Source of the DNA: Adiantum capillus-veneris
Lineage: Eukaryota; Streptophyta; Polypodiopsida; Polypodiales; Pteridaceae
DNA length: 64,000 nt
Reading direction: 5' to 3'
Assembly (NCBI GenBank): GCA_014529385.2
Contig: CM043960.1
Span: 78,896,832-78,960,831, forward strand
In this document: positions 11,463-23,335 of the stretch, one piece after another
How the letters are laid out: each line of letters opens with the position of its first letter
How positions within the stretch are numbered: the first letter of the stretch is position 1
The notes under the pieces: generated by a model
What the model was told of the DNA's origin: nothing
What the model saw: the letters and a program-made list of their open reading frames with translations, nothing else
Database searches by the model: none
Translations under genes and position numbers: made by a program

Positions 11463-12266
11463 TGTTAAGTATGGAGCCTGATTTACCCTTGTAATTTTCT
11501 GTGGTAAAAGCGCACATTTGTAAGGCCCCCATTATGAGGAGAAGCCATCGTGCGTGAAGGAAAATCACTCACCGGAAACCAAAATTTTCACGGACAAGAA
11601 TCAGGGGCAACTTTAAAGGCCTCGGGGGCGGAGGCCCCCGAGACTTTTTTTCGCCGGAATATTATGGCCGGACGGCGGTCAGAAAGTGGTCGGAAAACAA
11701 CCGGTCGGTTGGCCGATGGTTGGTAGTGAATGGCCAATGGCCGGTGGTCGGAAGTCAATGGCCGGTGGCCGGTGGTCGGAAGTCAATGGCCGGTGGCCGG
11801 TGGCCGAATTCAATGGCCGGTGGCCGAATTCAAAAGCGGACTTGTCTTCTCAAAGGCGGCCACACATGGGCGGATTGGAGGGTCCGATTTGGACTTATTC
11901 ACACAAGGGCGGCTACACATGGCTGTCTCTCATAAGAGAGGGCAACCCTTTTGGCCTATAAAAGGAGGCCATTTCTACACACATTTCATAGTGTGAAGTT
12001 GATGCAACAAGGTGAGTGTGAGGTGGTGAGAGTGAAGCAAGGCGGGAGCTCCATTAAGGGTATAATCCCTTTGTAAACTACTTCTTGTTTTGAAGTACCA
12101 AAGCCATTGAGTGGCTGCTTTCTCGTGGACGTAGCCCACATTGGGTGAACCACGAATATCGTGTGTACTCTCTCTCTCTACACTATAATCTCGTGTATAT
12201 AAATTTGTCTCTCTCCATGAAGTAATCTACTCAATTATCTATTTAGCTACGTCTTATTTCCTAACA
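11463..12266 (+). repeat. E3 3' LTR, full length (804 bp)
   Basis: Starts TGTTAAGTATGG and ends CTAACA. The first ~185 bp, absent from the left LTR, carry a GC-rich hairpin (CTCGGGGGC, loop GGAG, GCCCCCGAG; 11621-11643) followed by a T run. The rest repeats 6822-7447 including minisatellite, TATA box and a short CT tract. Confidence 0.9.
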
Positions 12267-12351
12267 GTTTGAAGCTTGTTGGAAGTAGTTAGAGTTTGCT
12301 TCTCGGGTCAAAAGAAATCATTCTTTGAAGCTGTGAAAGCTATTAGAGTGC

Positions 12352-13697
12352 TTGCATCCGAGGATTAGAGAAAAGGTCGAAGATGGTGCAGATACCTATG
12401 AATACATGGTCTATCTGGCAAAGATAAAGAGTAGAAAGGTGAAGCAGAAGTTGGGGTTGGGAATGCTAAAGCCAGCAGACTATATGCCTGTTGTTGCTGA
12501 GGTAGCGAAGTGCTCTTTGGTCCAGCCAAAGGTGATTCCAGTTGTGCAAAAGGCAAGGCCTGTGGAGGTAAGACCTACTATTGGTTATGTTCCTTGGAGG
12601 TTTCCAGTTTGTGATGTGCATGTGCCGAGGGTGGAAGAGCTTGTCAACGAGGGTAAGCTCCATGTCGAGGTGGACCAAGATGCAAAAGTGGTAGTAGATG
12701 TGGAGGTTCCAGTACGGATTGAAGAGGTAAAGCATGTGCTTGTTGAAAGTTTGCATGAAAAGGTAGCAGAATGTGATCGAGATGCAGATACCGAGGGTTC
12801 AGAAGCTGATGAAGAAAGCTTGCAAAGTGGTGACGATGGTCAAAATTTTGTGGAGCAGCAAGTGGATGCAGATGCTGATACAGAGTCAGTATACGATGTC
12901 GATGCCGATGATGATACAAGCTCGATTTGTTGGGAGACAAGCGAGGAGGATAGAGCGAATGAGTCCACATCCTATGACGAGGAGACGGAATCTAATGAAC
13001 CCAAACTAGTAAAGGTAAAGCTGCCCTCTGATATGTTTGATGATATGGAAATAGCACATGTGCAAGAAGAGCAGGGAACAGAGCAAACAGAGGTAGCTGA
13101 TGAAAGCCAAGAGGTGCGGTCTAGACCTACGAATGATGAAGTGCAGGTGAAGGTGGTGTGTGGTACCATGCTAATGGCTATGCTGATGAAAGTAGCGGTG
13201 GAGTGTGCCATGGTGGTGCAGCAGATGCACCATTTTGCCAAGAGAGATAAAGAGGCCATGTCTATGGACAAAATGGAGTGGATGCGATAGATAACGAGTT
13301 TCTCTCTTCCTTAGAGGAGCCTGATGCAGCGGTAGAAGAGGTGGTTGCAGAACAAGTAATTGAAGCTGACCAAGCGGTGGTATTGATTGACCTTGAAGGG
13401 CTGGTTGACGAGGAAGGGCTCGATGATGCTGGAATTGAGTGTGTGGCCAAAGAGGAGGTTGTGATGCCAAAGACGGAGGAGATTCCAATGCAACAGACAT
13501 GTCCAAGGGTGGAGAAAGGAGAATCTCAAGCAGTGGCTTTGCTTCCAGTGCAGGTATGTGAATTATGGTTGATGAAAGAGATGGTAGATACAGCTCTATG
13601 GAGGCTAGTTCAGCAGGTGCAGAGTTCTATGCTCAAGGCCTCCACTTTATTTGGTTGGGAGGTAGGGTCAGACATGTGTTGTAGCTTGGTGTGGTAG
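12352..13697 (+). pseudogene. Unrecognised acidic ORF pair, probably one frameshifted gene
   Basis: Two overlapping plus-strand frames, 12352-13290 (312 aa) and 13278-13697 (139 aa), share a strongly acidic character. The first has a basic N-terminal third (YMVYLAKIKSRKVKQKLG), a Val/Pro-rich middle, then long Asp/Glu/Ser runs (DADADTESVYDVDADDDTSS). The second continues with EEPDAAVEEVVAEQVIEAD. Between about 13150 and 13280 the second frame also reads plausibly (one TAA), so a frameshift there probably splits a single coding region. The start is unclear because coding-like sequence reaches back to the copia boundary. I recognise no domain. It could be a host gene fragment, a gag-like or extra ORF of another element, or low-complexity sequence. 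Confidence 0.4.
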
Positions 13698-14040
13698 GTA
13701 CATGTTTTGTTGATGATGATATGTTTGGTGCGGCTTAGTATGGAGTAGATAGGTTGCAAAGGAATGCATGGAGTGCAGAAGGTAGGCTATGGGAAACCTA
13801 CACACATGGTGGCCTAGGTTCTTGGGTAAAGGCACTATTGGAGATTGTTACAGATGGTTAAAAGTGAACAGAGCTAGGTGTTTGATCCAGGTGGAAGCTA
13901 TGTGATTCAGAGGGTGGGGCAACCCACTTGAAGGTTTGGCAATAGAGTGCAATAAAACATTGTACATATGGTTTTTGTTTTCTTATAGTGTGTGCTAGGT
14001 TTTGCAGTTTATATTGGAATAAAGCTATTTTGCTATTTTG
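13698..14040. other. Non-coding gap after the acidic ORF
   Basis: No gene is supported. A short stretch near 13868 reads VFDPGGSYVIQR in one frame with stops on each side, and the last ~70 bp resemble the end of the tandem units that follow. Confidence 0.5.
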
Positions 14041-14698
14041 CAGGGCCATCACACTTTTGATTGTAGCAGTATTTATGGATTGAACTTGATATTGATGATG
14101 ATCGATTATTGAATAAAGAGTGTGACCAATGCTATACTGATTCATCAGGTTATGACATATACTGCTTATTCCAGTGGTGTGGGACACTAGAATAGGTAGT
14201 ATATGGATGACGGTGGGCATAAGCTATGTTGTTTGGTTTAAAAAATTTTCCTTTTACTATGTGATATTTTGACAAATAATATTTATCCCTGTTTTTGACA
14301 AGTATCGTTTGCAGATTCTTATCTTTGCAACTGAGGACATTTGCTTTCTAACAAAAGAGGTATATTATGGAATTGATATTTTACTATTTATTGCAGCTGA
14401 CAGCTGGAAAAGGCTTGAGCAATCTAGGCCTATGCAAATGGATATGTATAATATGTACTTTTTATTATTCAAGTGCTCTTTTATGAGCTTTGGCCATTTA
14501 TGACCGGCGTGCCAGTTTGTACTCCCTTTGACCATTCAAGAAATCTATAAATCAAATATGTGCAAGAGGCAAATGGTTACGCTTGCACGGGGGGAGATTG
14601 CACCCAGTGTATACGTTATTCTTTTCTCCTCTCTTCTCTTCGTTCTTGCCGTGCCGACGTAGTACTCCCTTCTAGGAGATGCGTCTACACGTGCTTGT

Positions 14699-14748
<50 letters not shown>

Positions 14749-16428
14749 CTCTCTCTCTTTGTGCTATGTATCGTTCGCTTATGTGCTAGTTGCAGTTGTC
14801 CAAGTATGCAAATCTATTGTTTTATGCTGTGAAGTATGTTATTGTTCTATTTTGCACGGCCATCACACTTTTGATTGTAGGAGTATTTATGGAATTGAGC
14901 TTGAGATTGATGAGAATTGATTATTGAATAATGAGTGTGACCAATGATATCCTGATTCATCAGGGTATGACATATACTTCTCATTCTAGTGGTGTGGGAC
15001 ACTAGAATAGGTAGTATGTGGATGATGGTAGGCAAAAGCAATGTTGTTTGGTTTAATATATTTTCCTTTTACTGTGTGATATTTTGACAGAGAATACTTA
15101 TCACTATTTTTGACAAGTATTGTTTGCAGACTCTTATCTTTGTAACAACTGAGGACAATTTCTTTCCAACGAAGAGATATGTTATGGAATTGATAGTTTA
15201 CTATTTATTGCAGCTAACACGTGGAAAAGGCTTGACCGATCTAGGCCTATGAAAACGGATATGTATATTAATACGTACATTTTATTATTCAAGTGCTCTT
15301 TTATGAGCTTTGGCCATTTATGATCGGACTGCCACTTTGTACTCACTTTGACCATTCAAGAAATCTATAAATCAAATACATCAAGAGGGAAATGGTCACT
15401 CTTGCATAGGGGGGGGATTGCACGTAGTGTCTGCGTTATTATTTCTCCTCTCCTCTCTTCTTTCTCGTGGTGACGACATAGCACTCCCCTCTAGGAGGTG
15501 TGTCTGCATGTGCTCGCTACTCTCTCTTGGTCTTTGTGTCTCTCTATCTCTCTACTCGTGTATCATTCGATTATGTGCTACTTGCAGTTGTCCAAGTATG
15601 AAATTATATCGTTTTATGCAGTGCAGTATGTTATTTTGCTATTTTGCAGGGCCATATCTCTTTCAATTGTAGTAGTATTTATGGAATTGAACTTGAGATT
15701 GATGACAATTGATTATTGAATAATGAGTGTGACCAATGATATCCTGATTCATCGGGGTGTGACATATACTGCTTAGTCTAGTGGTATGGCCGGACACTAG
15801 AATAGGTAGTATGTGTTTGAAGGTAGGCATAAGCAATGTTGTTTGGTTTAATAAATTTTCCTTTTACCATGTGACATGTTGACACATAATACTTAGCACT
15901 ATTTTTGACAAGTATCATTTGTAGATTTTTATCTTTGCAGCTGAGGACATTTGCTTTCAAACGGAGATGTATATTATGGAATTGATATTTTACTATTTAT
16001 TGTAGCTGACAGGTGGAAAAGGCTTGACCAATCCAGGCCTATACAAATGGATATGTATATATATACATTTTATTTTTCAAGTTCTATTTTATGAGGTTTG
16101 GCCATTTACGACCGGCCTGAAAGTTTGTACTCACTTTGACCATTCAAGAAATCTATAAATCAAATACGTGTAAGAGGGAAATGGTCACTCTTGCATGGGG
16201 GGAGATTTCATTTAGTGTTTGCATTATTCTTTTCTCCTCTCCTTTCTTATTTCTGGCCGTGCCAATGTAGCACTCCTCTCTAGGAGGTGCGTCTGCACCT
16301 CCCGCTACTCTCTCTCTCTCTCTCTCTCTCTCTGCTTGTGTATCGTTTGATTACTAGTGCTAGTTACACTTTTCTTGGTAAGAAAATCTATCATTTTATA
16401 CCGTGCAGTATGTTATTTTGCTATTTTG
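14041..16428 (+). repeat. Three tandem ~0.8-kb repeat units
   Basis: Units start at 14041, 14855 and 15647, each with a variant of CAGGGCCATCACACTTTTGATT; a fourth start is at 16429. Unit lengths are 814, 792 and 782 bp. Each contains, in the same order, GTGTGGGACACTAGAATAGG, a GGAAAAGGCTTGA stretch, a TTTGACCATTCAAGAAATC stretch followed by TATAAATC, a CT-rich tract (longest 14700-14757) and TTATTTTGCTATTTTGCAG. No coding frame is shared. The last boundary runs straight into the Helitron pseudogene, so the array may be multiplied element DNA or an upstream region. Confidence 0.85.
14700..14757. repeat. (CT)n microsatellite
   Basis: CT dinucleotide tract in the first tandem unit. It is much shorter in unit two (about 15520-15550) and about 20 bases in unit three (16308-16332). 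Confidence 0.95.
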
Positions 16429-16432
16429 CAGG

Positions 16433-19400
16433 GCCATCACGCTTTTGATTGTAGCATTTACTCTATCGAAGAACGACTTGTCTCTATTCATCCACCATTC
16501 ACATATATTTGTGAACTAACATACGATGGGCATTATGGCTTGTATGAAGTGTGGTTAACGTTCTTGTAAACATTGAAAAATCACAACGAGTTCTTCCTCG
16601 CTTTATCAAAGATGAGGCTTCAGTGTTGGAGTTTACACATTGCTACTTATGTGGACTTGTGAGACCATTATTGACATTAAAGGCCACACATGCTCTTCTT
16701 GACACCTCTCTATTGAAAAAAGAGAACATAAACATAAATGGCTTACACATTTACAACAAATCTTGAAAACATCAATTTCCTTGCAAAAAAACATGGATGA
16801 GATTGAGGATGAGGACAATACTCACACTGATGTTATGCTACACCACATCACTACCGTTGAACAAGTAGTTGATTACAATGACAACATTCTACATGTTGCA
16901 CCATTGGAGAGAAAGAAACCACTTGGCTTATTTGTTGTGATGAGTTTTTTGAAGAGCTTAACTTTCCTACAATCTTCTTTAGAGAGCCCATAAAATATCA
17001 TCATCACTTGTTAGAAAACTACCAAACAATAGCTAAATGGGAGCTTATGCACAAAGATAGACATTTTTCTCTCAATATTGAAAACTTTTTCTTCAAATTT
17101 GTAAAAATCATGGGAAAACTAGATGGAGCAACATTGTGTACTAGGGAGACACAAACATTGAATAACTGCTATCATCATGACTTGGCTATAGAGATTTTGA
17201 AGCACTTTGTACTTCACCCAACTATAAAGAAAAATTTAAAAATACTTTTTTTTGGCCACCAACTTTCTTCATTACATTCTCTTCAACCAAAAAAAGGTGG
17301 AAATCAATTCTTGATGCATTGCAACAAATAGTCACGCTTGAACGAGAGCACAATGAAAGTGATAACTACTTCCACGTTGCGTCTAATCTACACAGATCCA
17401 GTAACAATGTCTCGCTTTTATCTTAACTGCTGCATATCCATGAAAAGACTACTACTCAATTATAGCACTATCTGTGGAAAAATTATCTACTACTTATTTG
17501 TCACAGAGTTTAAAAGCCATGGTATCAACATGATCATGGCCTTCTATGGGTTGAAGAGGCTCCTGTATTCAACCATGACATAGATAGCACCATCACTATA
17601 TTTGTGGATAAACACATAAGAACAAACAACTCTAAACTCCCATTAGAGCTTCAAGAAATACAACGACATCGAGACAGATTTCCCATGCCTTTCACAATCA
17701 TTTTGATACCCACTTTGAATGATCATGAAAATCAACCTAGCAACAAAAAAAAAATCAAACGGATTAATAACAACTTTGACACCGTTATCTCAGATAAAGA
17801 TACCCCCTTTGATAAATGGTTACAAAGCTTACAAATATCTTTTGAAGAATACACTTTGGCAATATGTGGCACGCTCTCCAATGAAATACTCTTCTTGAAA
17901 TGACATGTATGCAAACAATTTCAATGCTACAATGGAAAAAGTATGGGATGCAAACATTGACATTCAATTGGTCTTGAATGCACATGGCACAAAAAGCTAC
18001 TTCACATCATACATGACAAAAATAGACAATACACTAATCCAAGCAATTAAATCCCAGTTTCACGTATGCGTGGCCAATAATGCAACAACTATTGAGAGAC
18101 TATGCAAGGTAGGAAACACTATTTAAGCACACCACAAATTAGTTCGCAACAAGCAGTTTATATAGCACTATCATTGCCACTCCATAGTGCAACTCATGAC
18201 TTCACGTACATAAATACTAACTCTCTTGAAGAACATGCATTAAGTTTAAAAAGAAATTCCTCCTTGCAAAATCTTGAGTCATTCAAGAAAGACATATTCT
18301 TTCCAATTATTGTTTTGAAACATAAAAAAAACATCCACCATCTATGTTTGGCTGAATACGCGTCAACAATAAAACAACACATTCTCTCCCCAACCACAAT
18401 TGATTCAACAAATAATGATCCACAGTAATAACATCAAGTAGATATTCTCAATGAATAAAACACACCACATGCTCTAAAATGCAAATGCATCTACAAAAAC
18501 TCAACCTCACAATGACAACGGATGACTACTATACGGGCATTGAGAAACTTAACCCCCAACAACGGCACCTACTCAACAATGTAATGCTCAAAAAATGAAT
18601 TCATCCTTACAAAGCAATACATCTATTCCTCGCAGAAGGAGAAGCAACAAGTAAAACTTTTATCTTATCCACCCTGATCTTCACTTTCCCCTAGTTGCAT
18701 CTTCACAAACAAGTTTAAGCGCTAAAACATTGGATGCACTTTCCCTTCTCTACAAAGATTTAAAAGTTGTAGTTTTTGATGAGGTGTCTTTTTGCTCTAA
18801 TGTGTTCTCCATGGCTAACTCACTCTTGCATGCAATCAAACAAATCCATGAAAAACCATTTGGTGGATGGGATGTCATTCTATGTGGATATTATGACAAG
18901 CGAGCCCTATAAAGGATACATGGATCTTTGCAAAAAAAACATACACTATTAGAAATTGTGTCTCTTTCATATTGGCATACATTTCCAAAGTGCTATGAAC
19001 TTGCAATAGCTATGCGAGAAAGCAATCCAATATTCCTAAGCATCCATCTATTTGGAAGTGGTAGAGCGACGCAGGAAATCTCATTCATTGAAATATGGAC
19101 TAATGGTAGTCCGACACCACACGAAGCACTTAGGAAAGCTTCTGAAAAACTCATGGACTTGCCGTGGGCAACATAGCGATGATGATTTAGAATACCTTAA
19201 CAAAAACTACTATAGACCCGTTCCAAACAGACATCAAGTTTCTCATCTATTTTACTACAACAAAGACAAGGACACCCACAAACTCCAAGTATTCAACCAA
19301 ATAGAAAGAGAACCACACACTTTTATCGCCATCGAGAAAAGAAACACCTCATGCAACAAAACAATAAATATTCGAGTAGATCCCAAATTAACTGGAGTGT

Positions 19401-19600
19401 TGCATGCCAGTCTAAGCCTGAAAGCAGGCATGGTTATCGAGCTCTTGATGCTTTATTTAAGTAGGCCTTTCCTAACCATTTTTTATTATGTATGTGTAAT
19501 GTATAATATAATTTTATATCAAAACTCCCCAAAAACACCATATGATTGTAGGCATTCGCTTAAACCTACTGTCCACAAATTTCATTTCCCCATTAACTTA
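16433..19600 (+). pseudogene. E4: Helitron Rep/helicase pseudogene
   Basis: Degraded plus-strand frames keep the order of a Helitron RepHel protein. Near 17008-17100 is the start of the Helitron-like N domain (KYHHHLLENYQTIAKWEL). Near 17265 is FFWPPTFFITFSSTKKRWKS. Near 17395 is TDPVTMSRFYL. Around 17518-17570 the Rep nickase metal motif HDHGLLWVEEAP is readable. 17905-18126 has DANIDIQLVLNAHGTKSYF. 18102-18428 matches the segment before the helicase (ISSQQAVYIALSLPL, LCLAEYAS). Then come NPQQRHLLNNV, a ruined Walker A (EGEATSKTF), Walker B VVVFDEVSF with PFGGWDVILCG (18730-18900), and the helicase C-terminus LHASLSLKAGMVIELL (19400-19450). Many stops and frameshifts make it inactive. Confidence 0.8.
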
Positions 19601-19604
19601 GTAG

Positions 19605-19628
19605 GCCTTCGTGAAGATTCACGAAGGC
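19605..19628. repeat. 24-nt perfect hairpin after the Helitron pseudogene
   Basis: GCCTTCGTGAA, loop GA, TTCACGAAGGC: an 11-bp stem. Helitrons end with a short hairpin about 10 nt before CTRR; here ATGAGGGGGTGCTAT follows, which lacks a clear CTRR, so the assignment as the 3' end is only possible. Confidence 0.5.
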
Positions 19629-19689
19629 ATGAGGGGGTGCTATCTTTTTTAGTTTCAGTTATATTTTCTCAAACATGTACACAATAGGA

Positions 19690-21111
19690 GTGTTGCCATC
19701 GTAGCACATACAAAATTGATAATCTGAAGCAAGTCAAGGTGTACGATCGAAGAGGGCTATAAGTGTAGCAATTCTAGAAACAAATTGAATGGCGAAGGAG
19801 ACATGTGAGAAAGAGATGAAGATAGTTGCTCGATGAGTCGAATATTGTTTGTATAAGTAGACCTTAAAAGCAATGCGTATATACAAAGGGTTACATGATG
19901 TGTCGTGGTGCAACCAATGCACGTAGAGGGCACATTGTGAGAAAAACCATTTTTCTTGGCCATGTTTTTTACTAGAAAACTAGTGCAACAACCAGGATTT
20001 ATGGCAAAATCTAATGCACTTTTAGGGATTTATAACTAAAATGCCCAATGTTTTACCTTCAAAATCAAGGTCCAACGGAATTTAAATAGGGAATTTCTAT
20101 TTTCAACCACAAAATTTACTCTACAAACTGGGATATGTAAGAAGCTGGTTGCCAACCAATTGCAACCCGGTTTCATGTGCATGGGGAGGAGCGGAGTCGC
20201 AACCATAGGTAGGACAAAGAATGAGCTCTGAATAAAGTGCATGCCCTCGCAATTTTTGCAGTTTCTAGCCAATCAATTCTCAGAACCAAGTCTTGCAAGC
20301 TAAATAAAGCTCATTGCGCTGCACAAAGTCCCTTGCACATGAACTTAGCAGTTGCGAGCTGTGAACAATTTTGCAACTCCACATTCACATGAACTAACTC
20401 TTAATAGTCTAAGCAGACCTTTTTTTACCATAAAGGGCGCGAGAATTTTATATTAAGTAGAGAACAAAATTACATTGAACCGATTTACATCCTGATTCCC
20501 GACCAATTACTTATTAGATGTGAGCAAGTGCCAAGTAGTACTAAGCAGTGTTCGGGAAAAATGTGTCCACCGCAAAATAGAGAAACATAGTATAAAAACA
20601 TGCTGCTTTACACTTCCATTCTAAGTGTATCATCAATGAGAGCTAAATAGTTTTGTGGGTTCTTTATTTTATTCAGTGTTATTATGGCGTGGGTAATCAC
20701 AACAATGGTGGTAGCAATGATGATAATGACATATTGCCATGAATGCCCTACTAATTTGGTGTATCCTTACTGGTCAACATGCATCGGCAAAGTATTATGG
20801 CAAAGAGGTGTATGAACTTGGTGGTATTATGGTCAACAACAGTATAACAAGTGGAAACCTAACACCCGAGTGGGATGCAAGCAATTCAACCTATTACATG
20901 CGCTTGGCAAAAGAGAGAGCTATATATCTATTCACACACATTAGTCGAGAGTACACATGAGTGAAATTACCATGTTTTCGTTTTGGGGTGTTTTTGACAC
21001 AACATACATATAAGAGGGAAAAAGGCCCATTATGTTATGTTTCCTTGTTGTTACCTTCGCAAGAAGTTTTGGACAAATTCTCACAATAATTCCCACCTTG
21101 TGACTTACCTC
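19690..21111. other. No recognisable gene
   Basis: AT-rich DNA with only short ORFs (the longest, 20739-20960, is 73 codons with no recognised motif). It may include degraded host or element sequence. Confidence 0.5.
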
Positions 21112-21266
21112 AACATCATGAGATTCTAAGAGGGAGGCACTGCATATCTAGCTAGGTACGATTGGGGGCAGGGGACCATCGGCTCGGTGGGGGCGCTGGT
21201 GGTATCCTACCCACAATCGTTCCTAGCTAGGTATGCGGTGCCTCTCGAGCAGAAGCTCATGATGTT
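21112..21266. repeat. 155-nt foldback (imperfect inverted repeat)
   Basis: AACATCATGAG at 21112-21122 pairs with CTCATGATGTT at 21256-21266. The inner arms are long, from GAGGCACTGCATATCTAGC to the complementary GCTAGGTATGCGGTGCCTC. Arms are about 60 nt with scattered mismatches around a loop of about 33 nt. It lies 18 bp outside the CACTA left end. It could be a MITE remnant or an imperfect-hairpin RNA precursor. Confidence 0.7.
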
Positions 21267-21283
21267 ATGCATCCTATGAAAAA

Positions 21284-21300
21284 CACTGAAACAGTGTGTG
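21284..21300 (+). repeat. E5 left terminal inverted repeat (divergent)
   Basis: CACTGAAACAGTGTGTG, followed by TCGATATACGCG and TTTGCCACGTGTATAGCGACGC, which resemble subterminal repeats inside the right end. AAA precedes it. Confidence 0.6.
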
Positions 21301-21500
21301 TCGATATACGCGTGGAAAGGCTTTTATTTGCCACGTGTATAGCGACGCAAAAAAATTGGGGGAAAAAAGCGAAACCCGTGCGCAGGGGCCATTTTCGCCT
21401 GCTCGGGTCTTGGCCGAAACCTGCTGCGTGGGTATTATGTCCATCTCCACCCTCCCTAACCCCTCTCTCTCTCTCTACCTCTACATCGTGTGTGTGTGTA

Positions 21501-21503
<3 letters not shown>

Positions 21504-21562
<59 letters not shown>
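21504..21562. repeat. (GA)n microsatellite
   Basis: GA tract inside the CACTA left arm. A second is at about 21681-21741. Confidence 0.95.
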
Positions 21563-21676
21563 AGGGAAGTGGAGCTCCAGGAGTTATGGCAGAAAAATAG
21601 GAAAATAAAGAAATAGAAAGAGATAGGAAAATAGGGAAATAGAGAGAGAAAGAGAGATAGCCAGAGCGAGATCGAG

Positions 21677-21680
<4 letters not shown>

Positions 21681-21741
<61 letters not shown>
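21681..21741. repeat. (GA)n microsatellite
   Basis: Second GA tract in the CACTA left arm. The DNA between the two tracts is purine-rich with GATAGGGAAATAGAGAG-like units. Confidence 0.95.
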
Positions 21742-21746
<5 letters not shown>

Positions 21747-21817
21747 CGAGATCAAGAGAGAAAGAACGAGAGATAGGGTACGTAGACAGAGAAGAAACTA
21801 TGGAACTAAAAGAGGCA

Positions 21818-23332
21818 TGATGCATGGTTTTTAGGACCCCTTCTGAAGATGCAATAAAGGCACAGTCAGTTGTTGGGGAGATGAGGATACTCTAGTCCAA
21901 GGGATCTCGAAAGAGAAGAAAAATCTACTTCACAAGCACCAAAGAGTAAAAAGTGCCATGGACAGAAGATACGTGGGAACGAGCTCTTATGCATGCCTAC
22001 AACCTATATCTTATAGAAAAGCCCATTCTAGGTGTGAATTTCTAGTGAAATTTACACGAGGATGTTCGTGTGGACTCACAGCACAGCATACTCCGTTTTC
22101 ACTTTTTTACCGACAGTAAATATTTTTCACCACAGTAAATATTTTTTACCTACATTAAATATTTTTCACCTACATGGTAAATACAAATCACTTTTTACCT
22201 ACAGTAACTTTTTTTACCCATGGTAAATATTTTTTACTGCACCATAAGTATTTGGTAGGTAAAGTTCATTGTTACTAGAAGCAGTGATTGGGCATCAACA
22301 ATGCAGTTACAGGAGGAGAAAAGGGGAAAATCTTATGGTAAAGGTGAGTCAACAGGGATAAAGACTTTTGAGTTGAAAAGAGACATGCTGATTTTTTCAA
22401 AGAACACATGTCAAAAGAAGCCATGGTTGAGGATTTTTTGAGAATTTGATATTCAGGAGGACCCAGCAGGTCCCCCCCTAACATGTGCAGAACCTCCAGT
22501 TTCAACAGCCACCTACCTGCTCTTAAATGCTGGTCAAGGCCTTATCCCCATGTGTCACAATCAGAAAAATCAGCATTTACCCTCCCCTCTCACATCACTC
22601 TAGAGAATATCTTGATGGTGACATATCAGGTGACCTCAATCTGTTGACCACCCTAAGCAAAAAGTAACCCCAATCAGCGGATTTAAGCATGTTTATCCCT
22701 AATCCTAAACCCTCTCAGAAACCTATATAAGGAGGCCTTCTCTCACTCAAAACCAACACTTCACCCCCTTCACCAAGCAATGAAGCTATGACGACATTGC
22801 TCACAACGAGGAGCTATGGATGGAGCTCTACTCTCTCTCCCTCTCTCTCTCTCCCTCTAGTATGCTACATTACTAGCCCTAAAACCTAAATAAGGAGTCT
22901 TCTCTCATGCTCCATGGCCACCATCCTCGCCATCATTCTCTAAGGTATTGATGTGTTGCTAGTAGGATCATACCTACTTGCTGGGTTGATTGTTTTTTTG
23001 ACAAGGGATTATGCCATCCTTGGCTTGCTTCTCTATATCCTTGTTATGTATGATCAGATGCCGTTGTATTGTTAAGCTGATATCTTGTGTATATATATGC
23101 TACATAAGGTCCCTAAGCTTCGTTTCTGTGTGTTTTGCCATATGTTTTGATGCCATCATAATGCCAGAAGTCTCACTTGCCTATGTGCACTATGTGTGAG
23201 GTCCCTAAACCTCTTAATTTAGGGTGGTGCCCCCCTTTGTTTTGTTCTTTGCTTGTTTTCATGAGGCGTGGTTTGTGGAGTGTGCACGAGTACAGAGGCC
23301 ACTCGATTGCACTGCTCTTTTTCCCGCTCTCA
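21818..23332 (+). repeat. E6 5' LTR
   Basis: 1515 bp, TGATGCATGG to CTCTCA. Includes a region of repeated (A)TATTTTTTACC/GGTAAA words around 22110-22270, TATA box TATATAA at 22724-22730 and CT-rich sequence near 22835-22860. Confidence 0.93.
22724..22730 (+). promoter_or_regulatory. TATA box in E6 5' LTR
   Basis: TATATAA in CCTATATAAGGAGGCC. The copy in the 3' LTR starts at 28620. Confidence 0.65.
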
Positions 23333-23335
23333 TTT

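Larger units (their letters stand above)
6821..12266 (+). mobile_element. E3: Ty1/copia LTR retrotransposon, nearly complete
   Basis: Layout is 5' LTR (6821-7447, lacking its first part), primer-binding site, one gag-pol reading frame, polypurine tract, 3' LTR (11463-12266). Domain order (gag, protease, integrase, RT, RNase H) is Ty1/copia. The 3' LTR begins TGTTAAG and ends CTAACA. The 5' LTR has no counterpart of the first ~185 bp of the 3' LTR, so no target duplication can be confirmed; the base run after the 3' LTR is GTTTG. The left flank is E1 DNA, while the right flank is unrelated to E1, so the left end may have been lost with adjoining DNA. The coding frame is broken by a single stop. 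Confidence 0.93.

Noticed and set aside
12644-13529. Minus-strand His/Ser/Leu-rich ORFs
   Set aside because: They are shadows of the acidic plus-strand ORF.
13860-13920. VFDPGGSY near 13870 compared with FTFDPGGFY at 27170 as a shared domain
   Set aside because: Only about six residues agree and stops flank the first copy, so it is too weak to claim.
14041-16428. Tandem array considered as CRISPR
   Set aside because: Units are ~0.8 kb with no short repeat/spacer pattern, in a plant-type sequence.
21481-21825. ORFs on both strands rich in Ser-Leu or Arg-Glu
   Set aside because: They are translations of GA/CT microsatellites.
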